Shown piece by piece: positions 23,660 through 36,900 of a stretch of DNA of 64,000 nt; the stretch's first letter is position 1, and the number at the start of each line of letters is the position of its first letter. Origin of the DNA: Coprinellus micaceus (lineage: Eukaryota > Basidiomycota > Agaricomycetes > Agaricales > Psathyrellaceae); NCBI GenBank assembly GCA_951394405.1, contig OX596334.1:620001-684000 (forward strand), read 5' to 3'. The notes beneath the pieces are model-generated. The model worked only from the letters and a program-made list of their open reading frames with translations, was not told where the DNA came from and did no database searches. The translations under genes were made by a program, and so were the position numbers.

Positions 23660-26600
23660 CTTTACGTACATATTCGTGTTAATGTTTGCCAGGCCCGGAC
23701 ACGGGTTTCGCTCTCAAAGTTGGCTTTTAGATCTCGCTGTATTAGCCATTGATGGCAATTGGTCGCGATTTGCACAAGCTTGCCGATACCATGACCGGTG
23801 AATCCACGCTCATGTCCGCGCCTGCCTATCTGAAAATGAACGGAGAAGAGGTAAATTTATTAGAGATGAATGGTCGCTGCACTGTCATGTGGCGATAATA
23901 GGGTTAGCGGAATGCGGTCGAAAGATATGTCTTATCAAGGTGTGCCAGCGGGGCGAGGGCATGATCAGGCCATGATCGTTGATGGGCCATCGCAGGCGGA
24001 GCGCGAAACCCGGAGCAGAAGGAGTGTCGATGGTCACTTGACTACAACTCCCTTGTCAGGTGGTGGTATCTTTATGCATGATGATTCGTGGGCCTCAGAA
24101 AGGCGGCATGCAACAGTTTGATCACCCATTGATCAACACATTTTCACTCTAGAGACACACAAGTAATTGCCATCGGGGTGGCAGGTGCGGATCAAATCAA
24201 TCAGGCAAAACAACCCCGTCCCGATTTTCCTGATGTCCTGGATCTTTTGGAAGATGGCGAGAGACTCTGAAGAACGTACGTCCTGTCTACGTATCCATTC
24301 TCCCATATCCCTCATTTGTGCACCGTCCAGAACCATCCAACCAACCCCGAAACCTAGAAGATCGCATGTAACGAAAAGGTCTCATCCCGCTACCATTTCA
24401 AACGATATCCGAGATTGTTGAGAATCGCGCAGTGGTGAGAACGGTAGACAGATAATATATGTAGGTAGGTACGACGATCTTATATACACATAAGATATAC
24501 TACGCGGCCGTTGGCCGCTCGTGGACCGTACAAGATCCACATCGAATGTCGAGTGGATGCTTTGCGTCTATTTGGCTCGGACGCCGAAGCGCCGACCATC
24601 AACGCCAAAGCTCAACAGAGATCGAGGACGTTCTTTCCCGATTCGAACGTCGGAAAGAACCTTGCATTTTGTAATTGAACTTGAGTTCAGGTGCGTCCCT
24701 CGATACTCTACCCCTCTGAGAGCATGGGCTGAAGGTCTTCTTCCAGTGCCAGATCCACGCGCTGCCCCACGCCGAACGACACTCCAAACTATCCGGTCGT
24801 CCGCCGTAACTCAACCGCATCGACACTTCGTTCCGAGCCCCATCCTCCCCAAGTTCTCTTCCAAGGCGTTCATAACATCTCCGAACACCACATGCCCTAT
24901 TCTCCTCGTGGAAGCCGTCCCTACTCTCCAGCTCCACCCTGAATCGCCTGAGGAACCCCTGACCCACAAACCGTGCGTCCTGCGGGAATGGATACCACGT
25001 TCGGTTCAACGGAAAGCAAGGACCACCTTCCAACCAACCTACCCGACAATAGCCTTACCTCCCCAGTCTCACGACACCCATCCGGCCCCTCCGTGTCTAG
25101 CGGAGACTTTATCGCGGCTAGGACCCCGTCATGGCTCTTGGGTCCATGTGTGCACGATATATCGACTGTAATTTCGCCCTCTACGACGGTCGTACGTCAA
25201 CGACCCACGTACACCCTCCGATATCATGGCCTCCTTCGCTACCCTCCAATCGAACCGCCATCTACGTACTCCAGTATTCGAAGTTGTGAAGCCAAAAATG
25301 TCAGCGCCGCATGAAGCAATTCGACGCACCGCACCCTCCCGTCCCTTCCAGCGTTCGTTGACCTGCTTGGGGAAGTTGAGGACGGCGAGGACGGCGGCGC
25401 GGCGCACATACGTGGTCGAGCTTTCTACGTCGTGGGGCGGGGGATGTTCGAAGAGCCAGAGGGGGGAACAGGCGGAAGGGTGATACTTGCGACTTATACG
25501 CTCTGGGGTCTCTCGGCCGTGCTGGCGTCCTTGTACTACCCCCAGTCGAGGAGGTTCAACCGACGCTCTCTACGAGCGGGGTTGAGCATGACATGCCGCT
25601 AGTGACGAGCCCTTCGGAGTCGCATTCTCCGACCACCTTCACCAAATCCATTCCCTCGAAGTAGAGGGGAGACCCAGCTCCCTGTCGTGCTCGCCGTGTG
25701 CCTGGGCTGCCCCTCCATCTATCTTTCCCTCTTACATCACCGTCTTCACCCCGTCCCCTGAAGCCTACGCATTTGAGGCTCGGTGACGCCGCTCATCCGC
25801 GCTGGGCTCACCAGCACCATTTTGGGGAACACGAAACGTCGTTGGCTCCGTAGGAGCCGCGGGAAGAGGGGAGAGAGCGGTCTGAGTGAGGGGTGGCGGA
25901 GTTGTGGGCGATAAGAGGGATCTCGTTGTCGTAGCGGGTATGTCGAACCTTCATTCTTTCGCTATTTCATACCCTTTCATTAACTGCATTCCTTCTTCAT
26001 CCCCGAAATATCTCCTTTCTCGTCACCCCGCTGACGACTTTGCTCCAGATCAGTACCTTCAAGGCGGATCCACTGAGGATCTCCGCCACACGCACAACTC
26101 CATGTTGTAAAGCAGCACCCCTGTAGTACCGCCGACTTCGAGGGTGTAGACGGTCTGTCGGGCGCCTTCGCAGGCCCCGTTCAACTTTCCTCAATTGGCG
26201 ATACAGCATGAACCTCCCTTCTCACTTCGCTGTTAGCATCGCGGAAGACGGCCTTCCTGCAGGAGAAAGCTGAGAAAATCAAACCAGCGCCTTGGTCAAT
26301 CGGAAGACAAGGGCGCGTGGTGCAGTCGGTGAAGCGCTGTTCGACCTCCTGAAGGCTCGCCGAGGCAACCTCGCTCACGCCAGCCAATGAGGGATGCCCG
26401 CCGTGACACCCGGGAGATCCAGCGTAACTACCCTCCTGGACATTGTGCTGGGCCTCGACACTGAAGCCCTGTGGACTGGTACTCTGCACGACCTACGGTT
26501 CTGACGAAAATCACCAGCACGACGCCGTTTCTCGAGTGGACTTGCATCGCCGAGGTCCCCTTCCCCTCAGCTCTTCGAGGCGATGCTCTACGGGGTCGAG

Positions 26601-29600
26601 GACGGTCGTGTGGGCGTTGGTGCAGCGTCATTACGGGGCCTGCTCTCTCATAATGGAAAGCCTTCACATTTCGAGGAGAGTGGGAGGAGGATCAGCGGGT
26701 TAGAATCCAGTTGAACTCGAGTCAGTCAGTAGGCGTGAAGAGCTAGCGAGGCAGTCTTAGGAGGGAGAATAGCTTTGGAGCCAGCGGGAGTGTACGAGGC
26801 GCGGGGAGGGGATGGTGTGGTAGGGAGAATGTGGGGGGATGGCGGGGGTAGGTCGGCAAAAGGGGATTGCACATGAATGACGCCAAGCAGTAGGGATAGG
26901 GCATGGCGCAAGAGTCAACGAGATATTCTGTGGGTGGGGGCCATATGTAGCCGTGAGGAAAGGCGTCGAGTGGGAGGAGAAGCTGTCGAAGCGATGGTGC
27001 CGTAAATGAAGTGGCGTGGACGATGACGTCGTCCTCGAGGCGATTAGGCGCCAAGTGATAGGCGCCCCGCCCAAGACCGTTGAGACGTCGCTGCTCTGGC
27101 GTCGAGGAGATGGTTTGAGAGAGGACGAGGAAGTAGGCGGGGAGAAGAAAAGTTTCGAGTCAGCCCTCTACGCTTGCAAAGGGCAAGAGCACAGCCACAG
27201 GATTTGGCCGACGCCGATGGACGCCGACACTCGATCGACGGCGCTCTGCTTTTGACCACGATCCTCTCCTCCCTTGAGCTCGTCCCTGTATCTACGCCTT
27301 CCATGAAGGCCTTCATTACCGGCCTTCCTTTGATGCAGCCGCCGCAAACGCTTCGCTCCCTTTATGTAACCTCAATCCCTATCCGCCTTCGCGTTCTACA
27401 GCTCGCCCGCCCCTCCTAGTATTGGCATTCGACTACAACATGCAGGACCGCAAGAACAACGCTCCTCGATGACATCGATCCCCGCTCGGCTCAGCCGAGA
27501 AGAGCAGTCACGCCCGCTCTATGCAGCAAGCGCGAACATCTATTCAGCCACAGTCCGGCGAAAGCAAACGACGTCTGGGGTAGCTCCTGGAGGAGGTGAC
27601 AACCGAAGGGGCTATAGCGTCCTTTCACTCCCCACGTTGATACCCTCGCCCATCCACCACCAGACGTGCTAGATCACAGCCGACTACCACGGGGATATGG
27701 CGATCCCAATCCTGGATTTCAGCATTCATCCCCTGTTCTTCCAACCGGATAGCAACACGAAGGAATCGCAAGATGAAAAGGACCGCTTTGGCGAGGGTCC
27801 TTGGACTGTCATAGCGTTGGATGGCTTGGGTAGCGGGAGTTGGGGTTGGAATGATGATGGTACGTTTCTCCCCCGCTTTGGACTCCCTCTTCGCGAGCGC
27901 AGCTTCCTTCACCTCCCTCTTCTCATTCTCTTTATTCACTTCATGCCTCCCCTCCTTCGATAACGCAGCCTCTAATTCCGTACCTCCTTCACCTTTTCAC
28001 GTACTGACGAACCTTAAAGGCGATTATCCTCCGGATTGACACCGATACTCGGAGAGGATTACCACCTAGTATACCACTCCACGATCCAATAAGACAGAAG
28101 CCCGCTATGCCGCCCTTCTGCAGTCCAAACGCGTCAATTCGCAATTAGCAACTACATTCTTCAATTCGATCCGAGACCCTCTGGTCCTCCTCATGGACCT
28201 ACCCTCCTCTCTGCCTAGCACCACCCACTGTATCGTGAACCATCCCCTCCATTGCTTGACCCAAACCTCTCGATCAACGGAAATGCGTCAAATACATGGG
28301 AAGGTAGGGCTACGTTCCGGTGAGACGCCGTTAGCCCCCCCTTTGGAGCCCTCCAACATCAAGTCTGCTTCCAAACTAGTGCCAAGCATGGCGTCCTGGT
28401 CACGTTGACGTCCTCTCCCACCGCCATGTTCTCGACTGGCTTCTATCGCCTCCCGTTTGGCTCTCCAAATCCACCACCGCAGCTCGCATTTCTCGGAGCC
28501 CACGTCAAGACGCCAGATGACCTTTCGTTGACCACCACGGTCATCGGCAGGACACTGACCGGAAGAAGGCGTGGCGTGGCGTGGCGCGTCGGGTTCCCAA
28601 ACGAGCGGTGGAGGATATTGGCGTGGAGAGGAGATCGGCGGGTCGGATGTCGGGAGGAAGGAAGCACGAGTAAGGCGAAGTCTAGTTTGGTGGCCACGGG
28701 GCAGCAGAAGAGGTAACTGGGACTATCGAGATCTCGGCGTCGTACCCAGTGCCTCGATGTTCGGTTTGTTATGTTCCCCCGCTATGCATTGCTGTTGAAC
28801 TCCTAACGCTACGGTTCCCCTTGCTCTTTCCTTCCGCACATGCTTCTATTTCGGTTCTACCGCTCTGCGCTCCTGATTCCCTTTCTCTTGTTCAAGTTAG
28901 GTTTTTCCTTTCCTTTGGTGTTGTCTCTCGCTTTACCATACTCCATCGCCGCTTTGTTTTCCTGCTCGGCATGTTCGCTGTTTCTTCTTTTTATCTCTTA
29001 CGCCCAGCGCCCTCAACACCAGCCCCGCTTTCACCGTTCTCGACAGGTGGTGAGTTCCTATCTCCTTCCCTTCACTGGTGCGGATCAGCACACTGATGAC
29101 TCCCTTGTAGTTGACGAAACTACGGTAATGGATGGGGTTGGGCACCCTTGTAGCCTCATCCAACTCCTTCACTGACATCTACTTCTTAACTGAGCTTCGA
29201 TTCGTCTCGTCCTACCCACACTTTCGCTTATGCGAAATGCGTATCGTTCTCTGAATATGGTGCTTACAAGAACTGCCTCTCGATTCTGTGCAACCAAAAC
29301 GGTGTATTCATATTCGTCGATGTCAATCGTACATGAAGTAGGAAACCACGTTGGGCAGTTGAGCACGTACAGACGAGGTGAAACTTCTGAGGCATCGGAT
29401 GGCAATTGTGGAGGAAGTCGGAGCATCGAGAGCAATCCTGGGCTACACTAGCGGAACTACTCGAGTAACCCTCGTCTGCCAATATCGTACGAAACGACCA
29501 CACGTTCCCCATCCAATTTCCGTTTATTCCTTCCACCGATCGGTCGTCCCTGCCTAGCGTCGACGTGCGCGATCCTGATAGACTCGTACTCGATGTAGGC

Positions 29601-32600
29601 TTGAAGGAAGATGCTGGGCGCGAGTTGTCGTGGAGCCTTCGACGCCTTCACGAATTCACCGTAGCCGGCGCCCAGCCAAGGTCGACCCGCAAGGCGAGGT
29701 CCAGGGAGAACCTAGCAGGGCTCGCCGAGGTTGTCGTCGACGGGAGGAGGTGAAGAGGTTGCCCAAGTGGCCTGCCAGTGTAAAGCGATCGTTGGGCAGA
29801 CTGGAGGCTATCCAAGAGGCGGTTGCTCATCGGATCGCTGCCTATGGATGGTAATTGTGGGCTACGCCGATGTCGGTACCACAGCCTAGTCACCATCCAC
29901 GCCGACATCACCCCTTTCCTAGTTTTGATTACTCACATCCGTAGCGGAGGATCGCCTGGAGGGTTTACACGTATTGGTTTTTGTTGAAGCGAAAGTACAA
30001 CCTCGATCCGCCGATTCAAGGTCCATATTTCGTTTCACGGCGTCATAGCGGTTGAGCGTGCTTGAATGGATACGCGAGGGAAGGGTGGCGTCAACGGGTG
30101 CGTGGAGATGGTCGGAGTACCGCCTCGGTCTTCTCCTCGTCAGTTCGTCATTGAAGGTGAGGATAGTCATCGCCGGGCACTCGGGTGGCGCAGAGAGAGC
30201 CTGTACATACAGCCCAGCGGACTGAGCGGATAGGGTGCGGGGAGGTCGGAGGTCGTACTGCGGTTTCTGAATGGCAATTGGGGAGGATTGATCGCGGGAC
30301 GACGGGCGGATGCCATGGGGTATGGTTAAGGGGTAGGGTAGACGATGGGGTATGCGGATAGTTTGGAATGGCGTTTGGGAGCATTCGTTCGGCATGGCGA
30401 CACTGCGGGTAGACCTTTAGCCAGGACTCTGGGTGGAAAAGAGTGTTGAAGAGCGTACCTGAGCTCTTGTGGAGGTGCGGAATTCTACTGTATTTCCGAA
30501 GGTCGAGGGGAGAAAAGTTCGTCGGCGCCAGACGTCGCGTGAATAACGACGAGGGCGAAGTTGGATCGTGAGGTGCGGGGATCTTGTGGCCAAGAAGTCA
30601 GCTTAGGGGTCCTAGATTTGAGGACGCATCGGCAGATGGAGTACGTACGTGGTTCTGAGTTCCAACCCTTGAAGGGGCTCAGGACGCCCTCGGACTCATA
30701 GTGTCCAGCCTAGCAGGGTGGTAGAGGTGGACGTTGGTGTAAGAACCCCCTAGAACCCTCCCAGGTGGGTCGTTGCAGCTCCTGGAGAGCGAGCGTGAGG
30801 CAACGCGCTGCAGGTTGTGGTTAAAACTCTCCGCGTGAGGGAAGTGCAGCAAGTGCCGTTCGAGGGTTCTGCGAGGAGAGGGTCACGGTTAGTACGGATC
30901 TGCAAAAGCGACGGTGCGTAAAGCAAATGGGGAGAGTGGGGAGAACGTTTGGCAGAATAAATGTCAAGGAGACGATGTACAGTAGACATACTCGACACCC
31001 AAGGATTACAGACTCACCAATGTTCAGTCTCGTCTTCGTTTCCTTAGGTGAAGTCCAAGTCAACTCCCTCCTTCTACTCCGCCAGGAAAATGCCAAGGGG
31101 GCTAAGTTGGTGTCGATTCCGTGTGCGGTAGTGAAGAGTGTTTTGTGCACGAGGTATGACGGCACGCGTGGCGAAGGCTCCGTTAAGATACAATCGCCCT
31201 ATGTATTCCTGGAGGGGAGCCCTGCGAATGACGAAGGCCTGAGTCGTTCACGCATCGTCGTTGAGGCGCCGTTCGGACAGGATCGTCCGCCACGGTGGTA
31301 AGACTCATGGTAGTTGGTGAGCTTCCCGAGTGGAGTAAGAAAGTAAGGGGACCAAAAAACACAGACCGAGTGTGGTGGTTGTGGAAGGGGAGGAATTTGG
31401 CAAAGCGCCCGTGGGCATGGGCGTCTGATCCCTGTTTTGTGGCTATGCCCCACTTTCCCGCTTGTCCTTCTCCATCGCGTTCTGGCTGAGGCGCCTAACC
31501 TTGTCTCTCTCCTCGACTCCTCAGCGTCTACGTTCTCTTCTCCTGCGACTAAGCCCACCCCTGGTTCCTCCCCATATGTGATGGGGAAAGTTGCCTTCAC
31601 CCCAGTTCTGTTGACGCAGGGTAAGCCCTTTCTTCTAATCGACGACCACGTCCGGCTCATTGCTACGACCGTGCCGTAGCTCATTCAGAGAACCGAACCC
31701 CCACCACCTTCCCTTCCAAGTCTACCGCCTGTCTTTGTCCTTGGCACCAACGTGGAGGAATCGTGACCGGGAAAACGCAAGAACGTGAGGAGATGTTCCT
31801 CTCCACGTCGTAAGATGGAGTAGGTTTCTGACGTTCAGCTGTGGGATCCCCATCCATGCGTCAGGTACGCTCCTCTCGTCTTCTTTCTCCGTCCCTTCAA
31901 CTATTTGTGTCGTCCTTACCCCCAACTATTGTCACCATTGAAGAACGGATCGTATCTTCGGTCGTTTTAATTCTCTCCTTGCCTTCCTTGACTCCGCTCG
32001 TCCATGCTCTTACATGAGACTGACGCTTCTATCATAGGTTCGGTCCCCTTCAGTCGTCGTTTCCACGCGAAAGGGTCCCAGCTTGCGGCCCGACGTACTC
32101 TCGGATACCACGCGTCGTGCTGAATGCCTGTGTTGACGGTCACCGTGAACTCTGCTCGAAAGGCCATTGCCATCGTGTACCTGGCCGACTACGGCATCTT
32201 CCACCTCCACCACTGGCCAAGTTCTTACCACGTATCCAAAGCGAGGACTCCCACCGACGGACCTAACTCCCGCTCTGCCATCTTTCTCCTCCATGAATCG
32301 AGTACCCCATGGTCGAGAATGAATACAGCTCAGGCCAGGCAGCACAGTTGAGCTGCAAGAGCGCCCTCAGCGGAGGCCCGGAACGTGTGCTGGGCACGCC
32401 GAGGACCCATTCTCCCTCTTCCGAGCCCAGTGTACACCCTTCCCGCAAACCCTCTTCCACTTCCACAAACGCGAAGGCATGCGAAAGACATCCCCCTTCA
32501 ACCACCCGCCTCCCGCCATCTGCAACCACCTCCCGCACCCCACCTTACCCTCCAATCGCCATCCCTGTTCAATTCCCCTCCATATACTCGATGGAAGGAC

Positions 32601-33984
32601 CTCCCACCGATTCCGGAACCACCACTCGCTCACCAGCAGTTCTCTCCATCCAGCGCCAGGTACCTGAGTCCCCGATCCCGTCGGGTAGCTCTGATGAGCT
32701 ACAAGAGGACCCTCGGCGGAGACCAAGAACGGACCCTAGGCTCGAAAAGCGGCCATGGGCCCTCGTTCGTAACTCGGTGTACGATTATTCCCTCGACTTC
32801 TACCCAACTTCCCGAAGGAAGGCGTTTGGCATATTCCCCATCCCCCAGCCTCCATCTTCTACCTTCCTCCACGTCTTCCTTTCCCACGAGTTTCGTCTTC
32901 CTGTAGCTCGTATGCAGGTACTCAAGCAAGCGCGAAGCACTACAGTCCCCACTACGCCCGCGACACGAACGGTGGGCTCATGTGCATTCCCTGACCTGGG
33001 GAGGGAATAGGTGACGGGACAGGACGACGAAAAACGACCTACTGGGTGGGAAGCTGGTCGGAGAGGCGGAAGGAGAGGCTATTCGGGGAAGTGACGATTG
33101 GCAGCGGAGTAGGAATACGATGTTGTGCGGTTAGTGGCGAGTGGGAGACGGTTTGTATGTGGGCGGGAGGAGATCGACGCTACATCCAGGTACGTCGTAC
33201 GAGAGGTTTTGCTAGCTTCCTTTGGCACCTTATTCACCCTCTACGACTTCTCCATGTCTTCGTATCTTCGTTTGTTTTGCTTCTGCCTCACCTTGGGTTA
33301 CTGTTCTCCACCCGCTTTCGCCCATTCCCCAAATCGGCCAGTTTGGTGGTGCTCGTTTCCCCCTGTTGTATCGGGCGCCCATCGTTTCGCTTCGCGTTAT
33401 TTGCTGTTCCCTAGACCTCATTCTTTTCAATTCGGTCCCTTACTCTTCTAGACGCGCATTATTCTCTCCTCCCCTCTCACCAGATGGTCGAGCGCTGACA
33501 AACATCCCTTTAGACACCGAGGTTCACATACCTACTACCCTAGCGTCATCAACCCAAGCATGATCCCAAATGCAACACTTATGCTCCCGCCGCTCATAGT
33601 CGTCAGTTCTGCAGGTTGACTAGCCACCCTACCCCCGACGGAGTCATGTTTGTGTCTCCTGCCTTTTTCACATCGTTTGTCATGTAGGAGAGGTGCTACG
33701 CATCTGCTGTTCAGTCTTAGGACAATGTATGTCACGACCGCCATATTCAGCACGATATTACCCCGATTTCTCCTTCCTGGGTGTTCGGCTTCCACAGCCT
33801 TCTGCACACCATCAAGGGCGCCTAATTTCCTATTTCGTCGGTGTTGATTCGGGAAGGACATTGCCCCTGCCACGTGTCTCCCTCGTTGTCGAAATGAGGT
33901 GTAAGGCTGTCGCCACTCTTCATTCTCTCCTTCATACCACCATCTTCGAGTCCGTTTTCCACTAGCCTTCCCCCAGAACCGACC
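23660..33984. other. Gene-poor region of diverged repeat blocks
   Basis: Open frames are short or compositionally biased and no protein family is recognisable. Several blocks recur elsewhere in the window in diverged form. The block around 30010-30090 (with ATGGATACGCGAGGG near 30066) resembles 47395-47500 (ATAGATACGCGAGGG near 47484). The block around 31397-31430 (GTGGGCATGGGCGTCTGATC) resembles 48845-48865. The block near 27206 resembles 44532, 51703 and 62446. CT-rich stretches often start with GGTATGT or GGTACGT (25937, 27859, 33187). I read this as old, decayed transposon sequence. Confidence 0.5.
27206..27310 (+). repeat. Dispersed diverged repeat, copy 1
   Basis: Begins GGCCGACGCCGATGG and continues with a CGATCCTCTCCTCCC segment. 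It is related by eye to copies at about 44532, 51703 and 62446, all in plus orientation, each followed by CCTCTCTCCTC-type pyrimidine runs. Confidence 0.4.
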
Positions 33985-36900
33985 ATGGAGGGCACAGGAC
34001 GCGACGCCATTCAAGAGGGAGCGGGTGGCCAGGGAGAGTCGTCGTGGCGTGAAGAAAGGCCCACTAACAAGAGAAAGGCAGATCAAGGTGCGTGTGTACC
34101 GGAGACGATGCGACGAGGACTTTGACTGAAGGGCAACAAGTAGGCAATACCACCACGTCCAAGCGACCGCTTAAAAAACGCCGAATAAGTTCAACCCCAA
34201 GCTCGAGAGGTTCAGATAGAGGGACACGCAATGTCCTTCAGAGAATCGGCTCTTGGCTTGCTAAGGCCATACCCTTCGGTTTTCTGGTGAGACTTTGCTA
34301 CTCATACCCGTTTGATCGTCACCGAGTCCCCGTTCCCACTAGGCTCCACTTGTCAAGGACACAGATGAGGACGCCGACGCCAGCACCGCCCCGGCAGAAG
34401 GAGAAGAAGATTTGGACCCTGAGAGTGACGAGGATGCTGCGAGCGTAACAATAGCTTTAGGTTTGTGAAGTATTGTCCCTTGGCCCGGCCATTCGTTAAT
34501 CGCCCACCTTTCCACCGCAGACCAAGACGCCCCCTATGTGATGGAAGCGGAACAGGAGGTTGATATCCAAACCCGAACTGAGAGAGCGGCGTTAGGTAAT
34601 GCGGACACCTCTTCACAGCCATGTCGTAGTCTAATGGATCCCCGTTTATTGCAGACTACGGAAATGTACCCGCAGAGCCCGATGCACTGGTGAGTGAGGG
34701 TACTCGAGGTACGTCCCAGTCCTATTCTATTATGAGCGATCTTTCGAGTCGAACTCATTTGGTACCATAGAGAACAATACAGTGGATGGTGAGGGGACCC
34801 AGCACCAAGCCCAGTCTTGCAGAGGGAGCAAGCCTCAGCCAAAGACTTCAAGCGATCTTCGCCAACCTCCGAACGCTACCGAGGCCACTGCCGACGAAGC
34901 CACACAAATGAGGCAAGACGGGGAACGGGTGCATCGGGGTATGTTCAGAGATTCTCAATTTTTTCATGGATCTTCCGATCTCATCATTTCGGGCCCTACT
35001 GCTGCGTAGATATCCTCCACAGCACTTACACGGCGAGGGAGATGCACAATGTTATCCATGGAACGAACTACGGTGAGTAATTGCCTATAAAAACGCTACC
35101 GATCCCCCGATGCTAGCAGGCCCTGTCCCTCTCCAGGCACGATCAACCAGAAACATATCACGGTTCACCGTGAGAGGCTCGGTACGTTCTGATTCTAAGA
35201 AAGGATCAAGATCTCTCATTAAAGCCCGCCAGATCTCCCTACCATTCTCAACCCTATTCTTGATGCCTCGCATACTCGAAATCTCAGGGTCTCACCGCCG
35301 CACTCAAAGTGCTTCCCCAAAACCAGAGAGAGAGTCATCGGGATTGTCCTATCCTGGGCAAAGGCCGACTTGGGTGAAACTGACCCTCACATTCTGTGGA
35401 TCTATGGGTATGCAGGATGCGGCAAGTCAGCAATTTCCCAAGCAGTAGCTGAGCAGCTATCGCGTGAGGGTCGTTTAGCAGCGAGCTTCTTCTTCTTCCG
35501 GGGCGCGGGAGATAGGGGCATGGTCACACAGTTCGCCACCACTATTGCCAGTCAGGTCGCAAATTCTGTTCCAGCCACAGCACACATCATTGAGGACACC
35601 ATCTGGAAGAACCCCAGCCTGCTATCAACAACAACATCATCTCTGGGTAACCAATTTGAATGCCTTGTCTATGACCCAATCACGGCAGTCGCATCGTTGC
35701 TCCCCAATGGCCCCATGATAGTTGTGCTTGATGGAGTCGATGAATGCAAAGACCGTGACGAGATCACCACATTTATTGAGCATATGATCACCTTCTTCAA
35801 CGAGAACCCACTCACACCAGTGAGAGTCATCATTGCCAGCCGAGTTGAAGACCACATCCATCGGGAACTCCACTTGTCTAGCCAGGTTCGGCTTCTCAAC
35901 CTCGTCAAGCACACATCCAATGAAGACATATCAACTGCACTTGATGTGGCAATTGCAAAGGAGATGCGTGGCCGGGCTATTCCCAATGATGGCTCTTGGC
36001 CGGGTTGGCGGGACAAGAGGGAGCTTGTGCAGCAAATTGGAGGGTCGTATATCTTCATGACCACCATTCTCAAGCTGCTTTTTGCCCCTAGCACAAAGGA
36101 TGGCCTCACCCCGATGGAGCGCCTCCCACAACTCTTGGAGATGAAGCCCGACTTCAACAGCCTCTACAGGGAGATTCTTGAGCCCTGCTCCCATTTCCCT
36201 TTCTTCCTCAACATCACCAGCACCATTGCTCTTGCATTTCAGCCTCTTTCCATTGCCCAGATTGCGGAACTGCTAAATATCAAGCCTTTCAACGTCACCA
36301 ACATCCTCATCAACCTGCATGCTATTATACAAGTTCCAGGAGATGACCATTCTCCAGTCACCCTCTGGCATACCTCGCTTCGGGACTTCCTCTGCTCAGA
36401 AGACCATGCAGGGTGTTTCTTTGCTGGTCCAATCCATCATAGGTGCATTGCGGATGGCGCCATCCATGTAGCCACATCATCTAGCCCATCAAAATCCCAC
36501 CAGTATGCTCGTAAATACGGGATGGACCACCTGTTCCAATATCTCAAATCAATCAACCAGGAGGAAACTTCCTATGATGTGCTACTTGGCGGGATCATGT
36601 CAAACCTGGTCAAGGCCACATTTCAAGGTGTGTGGACCCTGGACTACTATTAAAGTACATGTGACTCACACACATGCCACCTCTAGATGACAAGACTGCA
36701 CTCGAAGTTGCCTGCCATACGAAAGAATGGAAACTTGTCCAGGCTCTTGTGAATGCAGGGGCCAATGTCAACACTCAATTCCAAGGTAAACCTTCAGTTT
36801 TTCCAATGGCACAAACATATTGATTTCCAATGCCATGTATCCAGGGGAGAGGAATGGCATCAGGGTTGTGCTTCATGCTGCATGTCATTACAAGGCCAAG

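Noticed and set aside
32309..33010. 233-codon plus-strand frame in the gene-poor tract
   Set aside because: Ser/Pro/Thr/Arg-rich low complexity with equally long overlapping frames on both strands; reads as GC-rich non-coding repeat.
23660..33984. CRISPR-like or tandem array
   Set aside because: No regularly spaced short repeats were seen; similarity is between long, diverged blocks.
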